A stretch of 64,000 bases of DNA, taken from positions 24,458,652 through 24,522,651 of the forward strand of contig OW388292.1 of NCBI GenBank assembly GCA_936450465.1, in the 5' to 3' direction. Positions 37,501-48,693 of the stretch are shown one piece after another. The position numbers and the translations under genes are program-made. Each line of letters begins with the position of its first letter. Position 1 is the stretch's first letter. This DNA comes from Gibbula magus. Lineage: Eukaryota; Mollusca; Gastropoda; Trochida; Trochidae. The notes beneath the pieces were generated by a model. It worked only from the letters and a program-made list of their open reading frames with translations, ran no database searches and was not told the DNA's origin.

Positions 37501-40500
37501 TATAAGACAAAATATTATGAATGACAACTTCTTAATTGTATGGACATTTTTTGGCTATTCCTGTTGCTTCATCACTATTCATTCAACAGATTCAAAGCAA
37601 TACTGTTATATTGTTGATAATCAGCTGTTTCCAAATGAACATTTCAGCACTGTCTTACCTAGCTGCCACATCGTACATGGAGGACAAGTTCGGGATTGTA
37701 CAGCGATCACTTCCTGCCATCATGAACAGTATTCTCAGTCTACAAGAGGTCAGGGGTCAAACTCTCATTTACCTCAACATGAATATCTTTAATTCTTTAG
37801 TTTTATTATCCCCCGCCGCACGTTCAGCGCGAAGCGGGGGATATAGTATTCGGCTCCGTCCGTCCGTACGTACGTCCGTACAAAATGGAATAACTCAAAT
37901 ACTATTCACTGGATTCTTTTCATATTTATACCCCCGCTACGAAGTAGTCGGGGGTATATAGCGCTCAGCGCGTCCGTCCGTCCGTCCGTCCGTCCATCCG
38001 GAACACTTTTGGTTCCGCTCATAACTCAAATACTATTTGTTCAATTGTTATGAAACTTTATACATGTACACTTTAGGGTCCCTAGATGTGCCTTTTCTAT
38101 GTTTCCCTCAGATTCCATGATTATTTTTTCAGATTTTCCACTTTTAAGCGTCTTTGTGTGCGCTTCTATGGTCACACTTTTGGTTCCGCTCATAACTCAA
38201 ATACTACTTGTTCAATTGTTATGAAACTTTATACATGGACACTTTATGGTCCCTAGATGTGCCTTTTCTATGTTTCACTCAGATTCCATGATTATTTTTT
38301 CAGATTTTCCACTTTTAAGCGTCTTTGTGTGCGCTTCTATGCTTACACTTTTGGTTCCGCTCATAACTCAATTACTACTTGTTCAATTGTTATGAAACTT
38401 TATACATGGACACTTTATGGTCCCTAGATGTGCCTTTTCTATGTTTCACTCAGATTCCATGATTATTTTTTCAGATTTTCCACTTTTAAGCGTCTTTGTG
38501 TGCGCGTCTATGCTTACACTTTTGGTTCCGCTCATAACTCAAATACTACTTGTTCAATTGTTATGAAACTTTATACATGTACACTTTATGGTCCCTAGAT
38601 GTGCCTTTTCTATGTTTCACTCAGATTCCATGATTATTTTTTCAGATTTTCCACTTTTAAGCGTCTTTGTGTGCGCTTCTATGCTTACACTTTTGGTTCC
38701 GCTCATAACTCAATTACTACTTGTTCAATTGTTATAAAACTTTATACATGGACACTTTATGGTCCCTAGATGTGCCTTTTCTATGTTTCACTCAGATTCC
38801 ATGATTATTTTTTCAGATTTTCCACTTTTAAGCGTCTTTGTGTGCGCGTCTATGCTTACACTTTTGGTTCCGCTCATAACTCAAATACTACTTGTTCAAT
38901 TGTTATGAAACTTTATACATGTACACTTTATGGTCCCTAGATGTGCCTTTTCTATGTTTCACTCAGATTCCATGATTATTTTTTCAGATTTTCCACTTTT
39001 AAGCGTCTTTGTGTGCGCGTCTATGCTTACACTTTTGGTTCCGCTCATAACTCAAATACTACTTGTTCAATTGTTATGAAACTTTATACATGTACACTTT
39101 ATGGTCCCTAGATGTGCCTTTTCTATGTTTCCCTCAGATTCCATGATTATTTTTTCTGATTTTCCACTTTTAAGCGTCTTTGTGTGCGCGTCTATGGTCA
39201 CACTTTTGGTTCCGCTCATAACTCAAATACTACTTGTTTCCAAGAAGGTATTAACACCTCATATACATAGCTTCTTTCTTATAAATCTGGTAAATGATTT
39301 TGACATGTTCACATTCAAGGTCAAAGGTCAAGGTCATGAGTGCTTTAATTACTACAATAATCCTAGTAAACATGATAACTTCAAACGTTTTTGTGCTGTC
39401 AGGCTCTTATTTTGTATATATCAACTATGGAGATAGACCAAGATTTGAAAAAGTTTTCGCTAAAATCTGTCAAAGGTCAAGGTCACAGCAAGGTCACAAC
39501 TTAAGCATGCTGTTGTGAATATGCCTTATGTTGACAATGAACACTTTGAGTCATTGCATGATTGTTATACACAATGAAAAGTAATCAGTGATGGTGTGAC
39601 CTTGAAGGTCTATGGTCAAGGTCAAGGTCATGAGATATTGTTTCAGGCCATGTTAATCCTTTGATCCAATTTTGAAATCAGAAATAGGTTTTAAGAACAA
39701 ACTTGTGAAAAGTGACCCCAGTGATGATTCAACTTGTTAGAATAACTTGAACAATGAACAAATTTTGGTCCAAAAAAAATCCCATTTTATTTATGCTGAG
39801 GAGAAGGCGGAACAGGGAAAGGCGAGACCCAAAGTTTCGGAGCTGCTCTGCTTTTGCGGTGTCCCGCAAACGCTCTTCTAGTTGTTCAAATGTTACGAAA
39901 CCACTTTGACTTTTACTTCTAAAACATGCTTAGAGGTGTAATACTTACTCTGCTTTAATAATATATGTTATGGTCTTTTCATACAAAAGTTTAAACATTG
40001 ATACCCTTTTGCTATTTTCAAACATTTCTCTTTGACCAATGTTAATGTAAAAGCGGGGGTATCATAAGTGAGCTTTGCTCACTAATTCTCTTGTTTGCAT
40101 ATGGGTTCATCATAGGAAGAGTAATGTTCCTACAGATGTTTGTGACCTTGACCTTCATTTCAAGGTCACAATGAGACTTTGTCATTTTACCCTTATCAGC
40201 GGGATATCTCAATAACCATTCGCTGGATTCTCTTCATATTTTATACATAGCTTTTCCAAGGAAAGACGACAGGCTGATTAGATTTTGGTGACCTTGACAT
40301 TATTTTCAAGGTCACAGCGGAACTTTGAATTTTTCGACATGTTCCTGTACATGTAAAGGTTGTCAGCAGAATATCTCAAGAACCATTCACCGGAATTTCA
40401 TCATATCTTACACAAAGCAAAAGGACTGATTAGATTTTGGTGACCTTGACATTATTTTCAAGGTCACAGCGGAACTTTGAATTTTTCGACATGTTAATGT

Positions 40501-43500
40501 ACATGTACAGCTTGTCAGCGGGATATCTCAAGAACCATTCCAAGGAATTCCATCATTTCTTACACAAAGCACCTTCTAGGGAAGACGACGGGCTGATTAG
40601 ATTTTGGTGACCTTGACATTATATTCAAGGTCACTTCGGAACTTTGAATTTTTCGACATGTTAATGTACATGTAAAGCTTGTCAGCGGGATATCTCAAGA
40701 ACCATTCGCCGGAATTCCATCATTTCTTACACAAAGCACCTTCTAGGGAAGACGACGGGCTGATTAGATTTTGGTGACCTTGACATTATTTACAAGGTCA
40801 CAGCGAAACTTTGAATTTTGCGACATGTTCCTGTACATGTAAAGGTTGTCAGCAGAATATCTCCAGAACCATTCACCGGAATTTCATCATATCTTACACA
40901 AAGCAAAAGGACTGATTAGATTTTGGTGACCTTGACATTATTTTCAAGGTCACAGCTGAACTTTGAATTTTTCGACATGTTAATGTACATGTACAGCTTG
41001 TCAGCGGGATATCTCAAGAACCATTCCAAGGAATTCCATCATTTCTTACACAAAGCACCTTCTAGGGAAGACGACGGGCTGATTAGATTTTGGTGACCTT
41101 GACATTATATTCAAGGTCACTTCGGAACTTTGAATTTTGCGACATGTTAATGTACATGTAAAGCTTGTCAGCGGGATATCTCAAGAACCATTCACCGGAA
41201 TTCCATCATTTCTTACACAAAGCACCTTCTAGGGAAGACGACGGGCTGATTAGATTTTGGTGACCTTGACATTATTTACAAGGTCACAGCGAAACTTTGA
41301 ATTTTGCGACATGTTCATGTACATGTAAAGGTTGTCAGCAGAATATCTCAAGAACCATTCACCGGAATTTCATCATATCTTACACAAAGCAAAAGGACTG
41401 ATTAGATTTTGGTGACCTTGACATTATTCTCAAGGTCACAGTAGAATTTAAAAATTTTTGACATGTAAATGTACATGTAAAGGTTGTCAGCGGGATATCT
41501 CAAGAACCATTCACCGGAATTCCATCATATCTTACATAATGCACCTCCTAGGAAAGACAAAGGGTTGATTAGATTTTGGGGACCTTGACATTTTTCTCAA
41601 GGTCACAGTGGAGCTTTGACTTTTTCGACATGTTTGACAGTCGATTTTGCTAATCTTGACATTATTTTTAAATTTTTAAATATAAATTTGCGGCAGGGGA
41701 TCATGTCACCTTAGTGACAACTACTTGTTTACATGTGTTACAGGGATTGTGGTTTTATTTTTATCCGTTATTTCTTTGTATTAATGTTGAAATGAAAATA
41801 TGACTTTCTACTGCTTTTGTGCAAATATAGATTATATTCTCATTATATCATCACTAATTATATATTATAGCTAAAATGGATGGAATTATCATGAAACTGC
41901 CCTCTTGTTATCAGAAATGAGCGGACCACTGCAAATGATAACGGCCCTCTCAACGCTGGCGACGGGCCATTATCACTGTGTTTCTAAGTGACGTCACTTT
42001 AGAATCTCCTCTTGCAATTTCAACAAATATGGCGACCAAATGAGCGTATTGACTCGAAATTTTAAAACGTTTTACATGTCTTTCTTTCAAACGAGGACAC
42101 GTAATTTGGCCAAATCATATCATAAACACGATGTGACAATACAACCGCACTGTTTTAAGTGTTTTAAACAAAATAAAGAAGAATATCGTTCTCAGTCACC
42201 TCCGGTAGACCTTCAATGTTAGATTTAGGTAGCCTAAGTACGCATGCATCCTAAACTTGCTAAATATGTAATGATTCTTTGATATTCATTATTTTACTGG
42301 ATGGTTATATAATAAAACATGGCTATGCATCAGTATGATAATCAGTAGATGTATACTGCTTTCGTTTTCCCCGATCAACAGCTGACAAATCCGCTCGGAT
42401 TTGTAACAACCGTGAAAGGCAAGCGACTATGACGTCATTCTTCACTTGTGACGTCACAGTGGTTCTCGGCGGTAACACGATGCTGCTTTTGCTGTTTTAT
42501 GCAACTGTAATTAAAACTTGTAGAAGAATTCGGGTACAAAAGAACACATCCCATCCATTTGAGCTATAATAGGGTATTATCATTTGCAGAAGCCCTCGGT
42601 CTTTTTCATCTGCCCTCCTTCGTCGACAGTTAATTAAAGACCTCGGGCTTCTGCAAATGATAATGCCATGAAAAACAACGTTACCCCTATAATAATGTCC
42701 ATTATTTCTTCATATTAACGCTGTGTTAATTTGGTTTAAAGATAATATCATCTTTTTGTTTTTTTCGAGGTTAATTCGTTTATTCATATAGACAATACTT
42801 TCAAGTAAGCAAAACACAAACGATTATTTCGAAGCGTCACCTACTTATCAAGATATAGCCCTTCAAAGTGAGTAAATTTTGCCTCCTCATTATCTCATTC
42901 TTGAAACAGTTTTCCGCGGCCCCTCAGTGTAGCATAACCTTCGTTAGCGATGTGACGTCATACACAGGAGTTGCTTAATGAAATCCTTAGGCGATTTGTC
43001 GATTTTCGTTGATAATTCGTTTAAAACATAATAAGAACCTTTTGACATTACAAGTTTCCGATAGAATGGGTATTTGTGCGTCCGTAGGGAGTAATTTCGG
43101 AGTTTTAGGAGCATTTTTCGATATTCAACCGCTGATTTTAGATTTGTTCTTTTCCCAATCGAGTGGAGTGTTATGTTATCTTATAAGCTACACTATGTTT
43201 TGAAATGAATAACTGACAATTCAAAAATAAAAAAGATCATGCAATTTTGTTAAAGATCCACAAACCCCGACCATATCACTTTTCGGTTTTTATTCAAGCA
43301 TATTCCAAGATGACGAGGATTTCACTTGATATTTGTCAATTCAACCAATAAACACCTTTTAACTGACAATTCAAAAATAAAAAAGATCATGCAATTTTTT
43401 AAATATCATAAACGTCATTATTAGTTAATTTTTTTGATGTGCTTGATTTTGTGTTTGAAGAGTGTCTATAGCTTGAAATCTACTGCGTCAATATTTCTCA

Positions 43501-45729
43501 TGGTCACTTTATTTTGCTAATAGAATAGTTTCATTACAACTAAGAAAATCCTATAATTTTCATCAATGTTACTGGTTTACAGTTTTTAGAAGAACATATT
43601 CGGGCTATCTTTAAATCTATAGACGTGTACATTTACAATTACTTAGATTCAGTGTAATACCACTACCATTTCCTAGCATGTTCTATAAAAGGCCTTGCAT
43701 TTTATATTACATGTAGCTGTTGATGATCAATTCATATGTTTGTGGAAATAAAATAATGTTTAAATCACTTCGGATAAAAATATGGAAAATGTATCTTTCC
43801 CAATTTCAAATGAAAGTATTGGAACTATAGAACTTTGTTCAACTTACCATGACCGTGTGTACATGTGTTGTTTGGTTCTTAATTTTAAAAAAATATTACC
43901 CCGGCTATAGTTCAGTCGTGTAGATTTCCCCTCTTATTTAATATTTATCTTAGTTAGAGTGTCAATAACGCAACTACATCACTTATTACATATCGCTACA
44001 TTGATAAACAAAAATACTGAAATATATTTTGTTATTTTGCATAAGGACGAATGTGAATATTTTTTTTATTCAACATGAATGAGGCGTGTTACACAGTTAT
44101 AATCCGTATGAAATGTGTAATAGATCTGTGACGTTTGAACATCTTCATCATCTGACATGCAGGCCGCCGCCATATTGGGCAACGATAAGAATTGTTCCAA
44201 AACACATTGCAGAATTACGGGTCCCGCAATGGTTACATCCAGTACTAAACAGTGTTGACATCTGCTGCCATTTGTAGTACGTTTTACGGGGCGTGAATAT
44301 ATGTAATTTTGTTGTATAAGGACAAAGGAAAATATGTTATTTAGGCAGTTATGTAAGGCTAAATCTAGTGGATTCTGTCATTAGACGCCAAACGACTCCT
44401 GTGTATTACGTCACAAGGCCAAGCAAGCGGAATTCGCTCTCGGCTAAAGTTTTATGAGGCGTAATTGTCTAATTGAGCGGCGTTGTAAAAAGGCGTTATA
44501 AAAGGTGTTTATTGGTTGAATTGACAAATATCAAGTGAAATCCTCGTCATCTTGGAATATGCTTGAATAAAAACCGAAAAGTGATTTGGTCGGGGTTTGT
44601 GGATCTTTAAAGGATGGATGGTCATGCTCTTAACAATGAAATTAAATCAATTGAATATTTAAGTGCGCGGTTAAACATAATGATGTTTTCTTAAATTGTT
44701 TAATCAATAAATGTAGGTTAAAAAAACTTATGCTGATGTAATCAGTACATCAAAGAAATTTGACCCCATAACTCCTGTGATTTATTCTCTTCACTGGCTT
44801 CCTGTACACTTCAGGATTAAGCACAAAATTCTTCTCCTTGTGTTCAAGAGTATCCATGGTCTAGCTCCACAGTACCACACTGATCTGTCCCAGCACTATG
44901 CTCCTGCACGTTCCCTCCGATCAAGTGATCAGTGTCCGATAACAACACATTTGACTAGGACAATAGCATATGGTGATGGGTGTCTTGAAACTGCTGGCCC
45001 ACATTTTCTGGAACAATCTTCCATATCACCTCACCTGACCTGTCTATTCTCTGAGGCCTTTGTACATTTTATGATGAACTTACCGTCTTAGACTTGAGCG
45101 CATTTGAGCGGTCCACGGATATTGGCGCTATGCAAGTATTTGTATGATGATAATGATGACATTTGGAAGCAATAATATTTTTATATACTTGGTATGTTTA
45201 CTGTCCATTTATTCCAGAATGTGGAGAAGCATTTCCGTCTGAACACAAGCTCCAGTCGAAGACCACAGAAAGACATACTGGTTCCTGGCGACGCCCCGCT
45301 CCGTCATCAACTGCAGTCTGCACTGAAAACATCCATTTATAGAGTTATCAGCACCTTCGGCAAACATTTGATGTGAGATACAGATGAACTTTTATTCAAT
45401 AATTACATACTCAATTGCCCACTTAAACTACTTCGTTTTTGTTAAAATATTACTACAGGAAATATCTTGATTTGGCCTATGCCTCTCCTGTTGTTTCCAT
45501 CTCTTCGAAACTCTACAATTATCGTTGTCATTCTTGGCTTTCCTTCATTTCTCTTTCTCACCTCACCTCACCTCACCTCACCTCACCTCACCTCACCTCA
45601 CCTCACCTCACCTCACCTCCTCTATCTCTTTCTAGGTTTTGAATTATCTTGCCTTTTTGTTTCAGGGATGTTCCTTTGAGTTCGGACTGCAAGAAGAAGT
45701 TATCTCCCTTTATGGACTTCCGAGAGTAG
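28521..45729 (+). CDS. NDC1: NDC1 transmembrane nucleoporin (17 exons)
   Basis: Exons: 28521-28553, 28938-29058, 29501-29602, 29903-30074, 30489-30612, 31705-31813, 32091-32139, 32522-32657, 33448-33540, 34609-34690, 35007-35144, 36219-36284, 36728-36789, 37173-37287, 37648-37748, 45218-45372, 45666-45729. They total 1722 nt and 573 aa, with every phase consistent. The N-terminal half has six hydrophobic segments (for example IWRTVASITWHLLMVPILTV, FVLYGMYTGGFMFCQFYLL, WQLALLGLFLNTSW). Family-specific blocks include FHPITW, NYLQFPVIQ, LSQPGGHPHTW (about residues 337-347), EDKFGIVQRSLPAIMNSIL, LKTSIYRVISTFGKHL and a C-terminal FMDFRE. In known biology NDC1 anchors nuclear pore complexes in the pore membrane. 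The protein is about 100 residues shorter than human NDC1, mostly in the low-complexity linker (exons 11-13), where small exons could be missed. The 36219 acceptor was chosen over nearby AG sites because it keeps a Ser-rich frame. Intron 1 has a GC donor. Confidence 0.95.
28554..28937 (+). other. GC-AG intron (NDC1 intron 1)
   Basis: The donor reads GAG|GCAAGTA and the acceptor TTATCACCAG. The junction joins DLWYLKE to VYIWRTVASITW, which matches the start of NDC1 proteins. Confidence 0.75.
29223..29406. mobile_element. Foldback MITE (AAGGCTTAAAT family), copy in NDC1 intron 2
   Basis: The left arm contains GTCTCCATTACTGGCTGATT and TAAGCCTTGC; the right arm contains GCAAGGCTTAAATCAGTCAT and TAATGGAGAC. 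It ends in GGACTTATGACTTGC. Confidence 0.75.
29667..29770 (+). mobile_element. 5'-end fragment of a Helitron-like element
   Basis: TTATCCCCCC, a short loop and CGGGGGATATTG form the same 5' hairpin as at 37810, and GTCCGTCTGTGCGTCT follows. It lies in NDC1 intron 3. The body is short and no 3' terminus was found. Confidence 0.55.
31045..31360 (+). mobile_element. tRNA-derived SINE, full length, with 14-bp target duplication
   Basis: Pol III A-box-like TAGCGCAGTGGTTAGCACG is at 31053-31071. B-box GGTTCGAATCCCG is at 31098-31110. The body ends in GCGGCGTTAAACCCC and a (CTCAC)n tail. It is flanked by a perfect direct repeat, TCTTTGAGTATTTT, at 31031-31044 and 31361-31374. The length is about 316 bp. 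It lies in NDC1 intron 5, sense strand. Confidence 0.93.
32700..32862. mobile_element. Foldback MITE (AAGGCTTAAAT family), diverged copy
   Basis: Contains CTCATCACTGACTAATTTAA, then GCCTTGCTGCATTTCA, and an inverted counterpart near GGAATGCAGCTAGTCTTAGA. In NDC1 intron 8. Confidence 0.6.
33019..33431 (+). mobile_element. Palindrome-headed MITE (family 1), most complete copy
   Basis: Head (33019-33175): a palindrome centred near 33087. Its arms run ATACCATGTTTATCTCATCG and GAGATAAACATGGTAT, with the centre GAGTGGCGCAGCCACGAGTG. Body (33176-33431): bounded by the inverted motifs TTTATTATATGA and TCATATAATAAA, with two CRE-like motifs (TGACGTCATAAG, TATGACGTCAAA). No coding capacity. It ends about 16 bp before the NDC1 exon at 33448. 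Confidence 0.8.
33541..34608 (+). other. NDC1 intron 9, nothing coding identified
   Basis: AT-rich intron. A frame open at 33800-34102 has no recognisable domain and would conflict with the intron. I give it no gene. Confidence 0.5.
35640..35893 (-). repeat. Interspersed repeat, inverted copy of 5251-5500
   Basis: It begins GTGTATCGCTTAGAAACAGC, and the reverse complement follows 5251-5500 collinearly. In NDC1 intron 11. Confidence 0.7.
37931..40094 (+). mobile_element. Helitron-like tandem-repeat element C nested in element A
   Basis: The 5' end CCCCCGCTACGAAGTAGTCG plus GGGGTATATAGCGCTCAGCG is followed by GTCC repeats, a 171-bp array and a unique part rich in AAGGTCA motifs. The 3' end carries a 7-bp stem, AGTGAGC TTT GCTCACT (40067-40083), then AATTCTCTTGT. 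It splits element A between ATTCTTTTCATATTTATA and TTTGCATATGGG. The architecture is the same as A with different sequence. Confidence 0.65.
38011..39240 (+). repeat. 171-bp tandem array, about 7 copies
   Basis: GGTTCCGCTCATAACTCAA recurs at 38011, 38182, 38353, 38524, 38695, 38866, 39037 and 39208: exactly 171 bp each time. Variants (AATTACTACT with ATGGACAC; AAATACTACT with ATGTACAC) alternate between 38353 and 38866, a 342-bp dimer pattern. Confidence 0.95.
40100..41650 (+). repeat. 152/167-bp array with 486-bp higher-order trimer
   Basis: TGATTAGATTTTGG recurs at 40275, 40427, 40594, 40761, 40913, 41080, 41247 and 41399, with a variant (TTGATT) at 41566. The spacings are 152, 167, 167, 152, 167, 167, 152, 167. 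Each unit carries GTGACCTTGA, a loop of about 8 nt, and TCAAGGTCAC. Confidence 0.95.
41866..42665. mobile_element. Palindrome-headed MITE (family 3)
   Basis: The body (41866-42574) has inverted ends: TATAGCTAAAATGGATGG and CCATCCATTTGAGCTATA. It contains AGTGACGTCACTT, ATGACGTCATTC and TGTGACGTCACAG. It is followed directly by a palindrome (42575-42665) with arms TATTATCATTTGCAGAAGCC and GGCTTCTGCAAATGATAAT. Non-coding. Confidence 0.65.
42666..43249. other. Repeat-flanking intron sequence
   Basis: Contains one TGTGACGTCATAC near 42952 and a 38-bp segment at 43211-43248 that recurs at 43361-43398. No exon is seen. Confidence 0.4.
43250..44610. mobile_element. Non-autonomous DNA element with 111-bp terminal inverted repeats
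   Basis: The left arm (43250-43360) and right arm (44500-44610) are near-identical inverted copies. Both start TTAAAGATCCACAAACCCCG and end at AACACCTTTT. TTAA stands at each outer edge, consistent with a TTAA target duplication, although the termini are not the CCCT type of classical piggyBac. The interior has no recognisable transposase; a 63-codon frame at 44086-44277 shows no domain. Confidence 0.75.
44755..45150 (+). pseudogene. L2/CR1-like LINE 3' fragment
   Basis: The plus strand encodes SLHWLPVHFRIKHKILLLVF, KSIHGLAPQYH and YAPARSLRSSDQ, the conserved end of L2-clade reverse transcriptases, then loses the frame. It ends in TTGGCGCTATGCAAGTATTT with a (GATGATAAT)-like tail. It is 5'-truncated and inserted in the same orientation as NDC1. 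Confidence 0.85.
45558..45619 (+). repeat. (TCACC)n microsatellite
   Basis: About twelve tandem CCTCA/TCACC pentamers lie 46 bp before the acceptor of the last NDC1 exon. The pentamer is the same as the tail of the SINE at 31045. Confidence 0.95.
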
Positions 45730-46490
45730 CTGATGTACATGTCCTCAAAACTGTGATATAAAACATAATTGTGTATGAAGTTAGATTACTTGACCAGTTT
45801 CAATGTTAAAATCAAACACAAAAATGTCCATAAAAATACTAGGTTATCTTCTGTTGGACAGGCCTATTTTCATACACTATAAGAAACAATGAAAATGTCA
45901 AGATATTGATTATTGTGACTAATGTCATTCAACCAATAGCATGTCAATGATGTTCATTTTGTATTTATGTATCTTCATGAGCTTGTATGTATGATGAATT
46001 GTTTACCACTTTAGCTGTGCGTGTATCATATGCTCTGAAAGAAAACAAATGTCTCCATTTTTTGCTGCTCGTGCATATTTCTATTTTTTCTTTCAAATCA
46101 TGTTTTGAATTCCATGCACGGTTTCATGACTAGGACCTCATCGCCTGAATTTATGGTTTTGGATTTTGATAATGTTGTATAAATCTTATACCCTAACGCT
46201 TAGATTTAGAGTTTATTTGTGTTTATGACTTGCCTTCTGAATTTATGTTTTTCATGATTTTGATAATATTGTATAATTCTTCTACCTTTGGATTTAAAGT
46301 TTCTTTATGTTTTGATCTGAAACTTATTTTTGATTTAAATGTAACAAGGATCGAAGTATCTGTGTATGCTCCAAATATTGCAGATGATTCTCTTCCAACC
46401 TGGTATTTCAAAATATGTTAATATTTCAGCTTTTCTTTTAAAGTTGATAAGTCCTTAAATAAACAAATGTAATCTACTGAAAAATTAAGA
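45730..46490 (+). other. NDC1 3' UTR (probable)
   Basis: AT-rich sequence after the TAG at 45727-45729. An AATAAA at 46458-46463 is the first strong polyadenylation signal I noticed. Confidence 0.5.
46458..46463 (+). terminator. Candidate NDC1 polyadenylation signal
   Basis: AATAAA about 730 bp after the stop codon. Confidence 0.45.
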
Positions 46491-48693
46491 GAATCACTGA
46501 ATATGTTTTAGATATATATTTTTGGCACCAGCCTCCAACTAATTCGAACTGTAAATCTGTTCTACAGGCGTCAAATCTTTGCAATCACCCAAATCAGAAT
46601 TAAATGTCGGATAATCTAAGGAATAGAAAGCTTTAGAATATTGAAACAGGATAAGAAAGTGACTTTACACAAAAAGAACAAACGTGAAAAAGCATGTAGT
46701 AATGGTTTATAGGAAGGGTCACTCAATCCTCTTGTTTATGTTTCAGTTCAGTCAATGCAAAATATAAATTGAACTATTCACCAACCTTTTCAATCTCTAT
46801 ACTCGTTTCCTGTAACTGGACTCAATGCCAGCTTTACAGTCCAGATTTGATTAACATTCACATCTTTTTATTACCCTTTAGATAAATTTGTTGATTTCTG
46901 ATTGGTCAATAGCCAATGCATACGAAACCCTGTAGGCGGATTTGCCAGGGTGTACCATCCGTATGACCCATCAAGACAGGTCATGTGACTAACTACAAGG
47001 GTCCTACGGATGACCTTGACCTTAGATGGAATGCCGAAGTAAAACGGTTGCTCGACTCAGAATTTCAGTAATCAAAACTTACTTTAACAAACATAAGTAC
47101 TTGTGTGTTCCTCTTTCAGGAAAGTGGTTTAGATTAATGGTGTAGAAATACTAATTCTAAATATTGATAATCCACATTCTGTTTACAATTGACAGTGCTA
47201 TATTTTGTCTTGTGTTGATAATACATTTTTATGTGCTCATGTTTATGTGTTAAGTGTATTATCATTCAGCTGTCATTATGATGAGCTGAATTCAGTAATC
47301 ATTAAATATGACAATGGAGATGTGTTTATTTCATTTTTTAGCCCCAACATACATGGCGGGGGTATGTTGCAATTGGAATCATTCACTTCCATCCAAATTA
47401 GTTCCCTACTATAACTTGAAATTTCCCTTCCTCTGTTGAGCTCTAACTAAAAATATCATTATATATAGTTTATTAAACAAAAGAGTCGGTGAAAACACAT
47501 CACTCATATACCCTCGTTTCCAACATAGGTCAAAGAAATTTCAAAATAGTAAAAGGTACATCAATATGTATTGTGGCAGAAGCTTGCCTCTTCATCTGGA
47601 GACTTCAGAAAAAATTGCTTTCTCATAGACTCATTGTTCACATTGTGTTGCAATTGAAACCATAAAAAATGAAATACAGATATAGGCCTACACACACGCC
47701 TAATGATCATGGCCGACATATTTATCAAGTTTCACTTCGTAACATACGAACAATTAGCGTACGAGTTTTGAGCGTGGCGGTCAAATACGCTAACTATATG
47801 CAAGTAGGTTTTAAAGTGGTCACCTCTATTTCAGGACCAAACTTTTATTTCAGCTTTGGAAGTTCAGTGGTTCTGGAGAAGAAAAGAAGCTCATCAGGTT
47901 TTAAATATTATGATATTAGGTTGAAAATTATGATTTTCCTGAAGTAAACAAATATACGATTAGTACTACATATTGGCTCAGCATTCACAACATTCCAGCT
48001 TTCTAATGCTTTTAGTTCTTGTGACGAAAACAAAATAAGTTTCAAGGGTGTCTGTACCCAAGATTTCAGTTTTCAGTTTTAATTCTGGAAAACAAGACAA
48101 AAATAGGTGTTTAGGTCATGACGCCTGTTGTCCTGATTTGGGTTCACAAAGTCACACTGTGATCCTTATTAGGAGCCATAGAATCACCAAATCTACACTT
48201 CATAATCGCCATTGGCTAATGAGTTTGTACAGTTCACCTCTCTAGAGCCAGTGGGATGTCATGCCATGCCATTGGCCTTTCAGGCCAGATGAGCTAAATA
48301 TGTGAACAGTTTATGAACAAGGAGTGACACCACATGCAATAAGCCCACCTGGCCTTATAGAAATCGTTGAGGTAAAAAAAGAATAAATTCTTACAAATTT
48401 CTGAAAATTCTTGATAGGCACCATAGGTTAGCTTACACAAAGCAACTAAACACTTACCTTTCGCATTACCCTATTGTGTCTATGATAACCTTGATGTTTT
48501 GTGAAAGGAGGTCCTGTTCCCTACTGGCTCATATGTATAACAAATTCTTTAACCAGTATGTAGTAAATAATGACCTGCGCCGAGCAGTTAGTTTTTAGTT
48601 TTTAGTAACGAAAGTTGGATTCATATAACCATCATCTGCGCAGGTTGGTTATCTTATAACCACCATGGTCGGTTATGAAGTATTCAACCTCCG
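46491..48693. other. Intergenic, no gene recognised
   Basis: Mostly AT-rich. A possible Helitron-like 5' hairpin (GCCCCAACATACATGGCGGG followed by GGTATGTTGC) is at 47341-47371. A 92-codon frame at 47669-47947 has no domain I recognise and no splice or promoter support. Confidence 0.4.

Larger units (their letters stand above)
37810..41729 (+). mobile_element. Helitron-like tandem-repeat element A, interrupted by element C
   Basis: The 5' end is CCCCCGCC, a short loop, then GCGGGGGATATA (37810-37845), followed by GTCCGTCC repeats. The sequence breaks at about 37930 and resumes at about 40095 (TTTGCATATGGGTTCATCAT). It continues as a 152/167 bp tandem array to about 41640. The 3' end has a hairpin, GTCAC CTTA GTGAC (41705-41718), then AACTACTTGTT. 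A 3' stem-loop about 10 nt from the terminus is a Helitron/Helentron feature. There are no terminal inverted repeats and no transposase, so it would be non-autonomous. The 3' end is shared with 48694-50054. Confidence 0.65.
37749..45217 (+). other. 7.5 kb transposon-packed NDC1 intron
   Basis: NDC1 intron 15. In order it holds a Helitron-like element with a second one nested inside, a palindrome-headed MITE, a TTAA-bounded element with 111-bp inverted repeats and a LINE fragment. Almost none of its sequence is free of repeats. Confidence 0.85.

Noticed and set aside
38011..39240. Centromeric satellite, because of the 171-bp period
   Set aside because: The array has only about seven copies, is bounded by Helitron-like ends inside an intron, and has no sequence resemblance to alpha satellite.
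40100..41650. CRISPR-like array
   Set aside because: Units are 152-167 bp and repeat over their whole length with no unique spacers. The setting is a eukaryotic intron.
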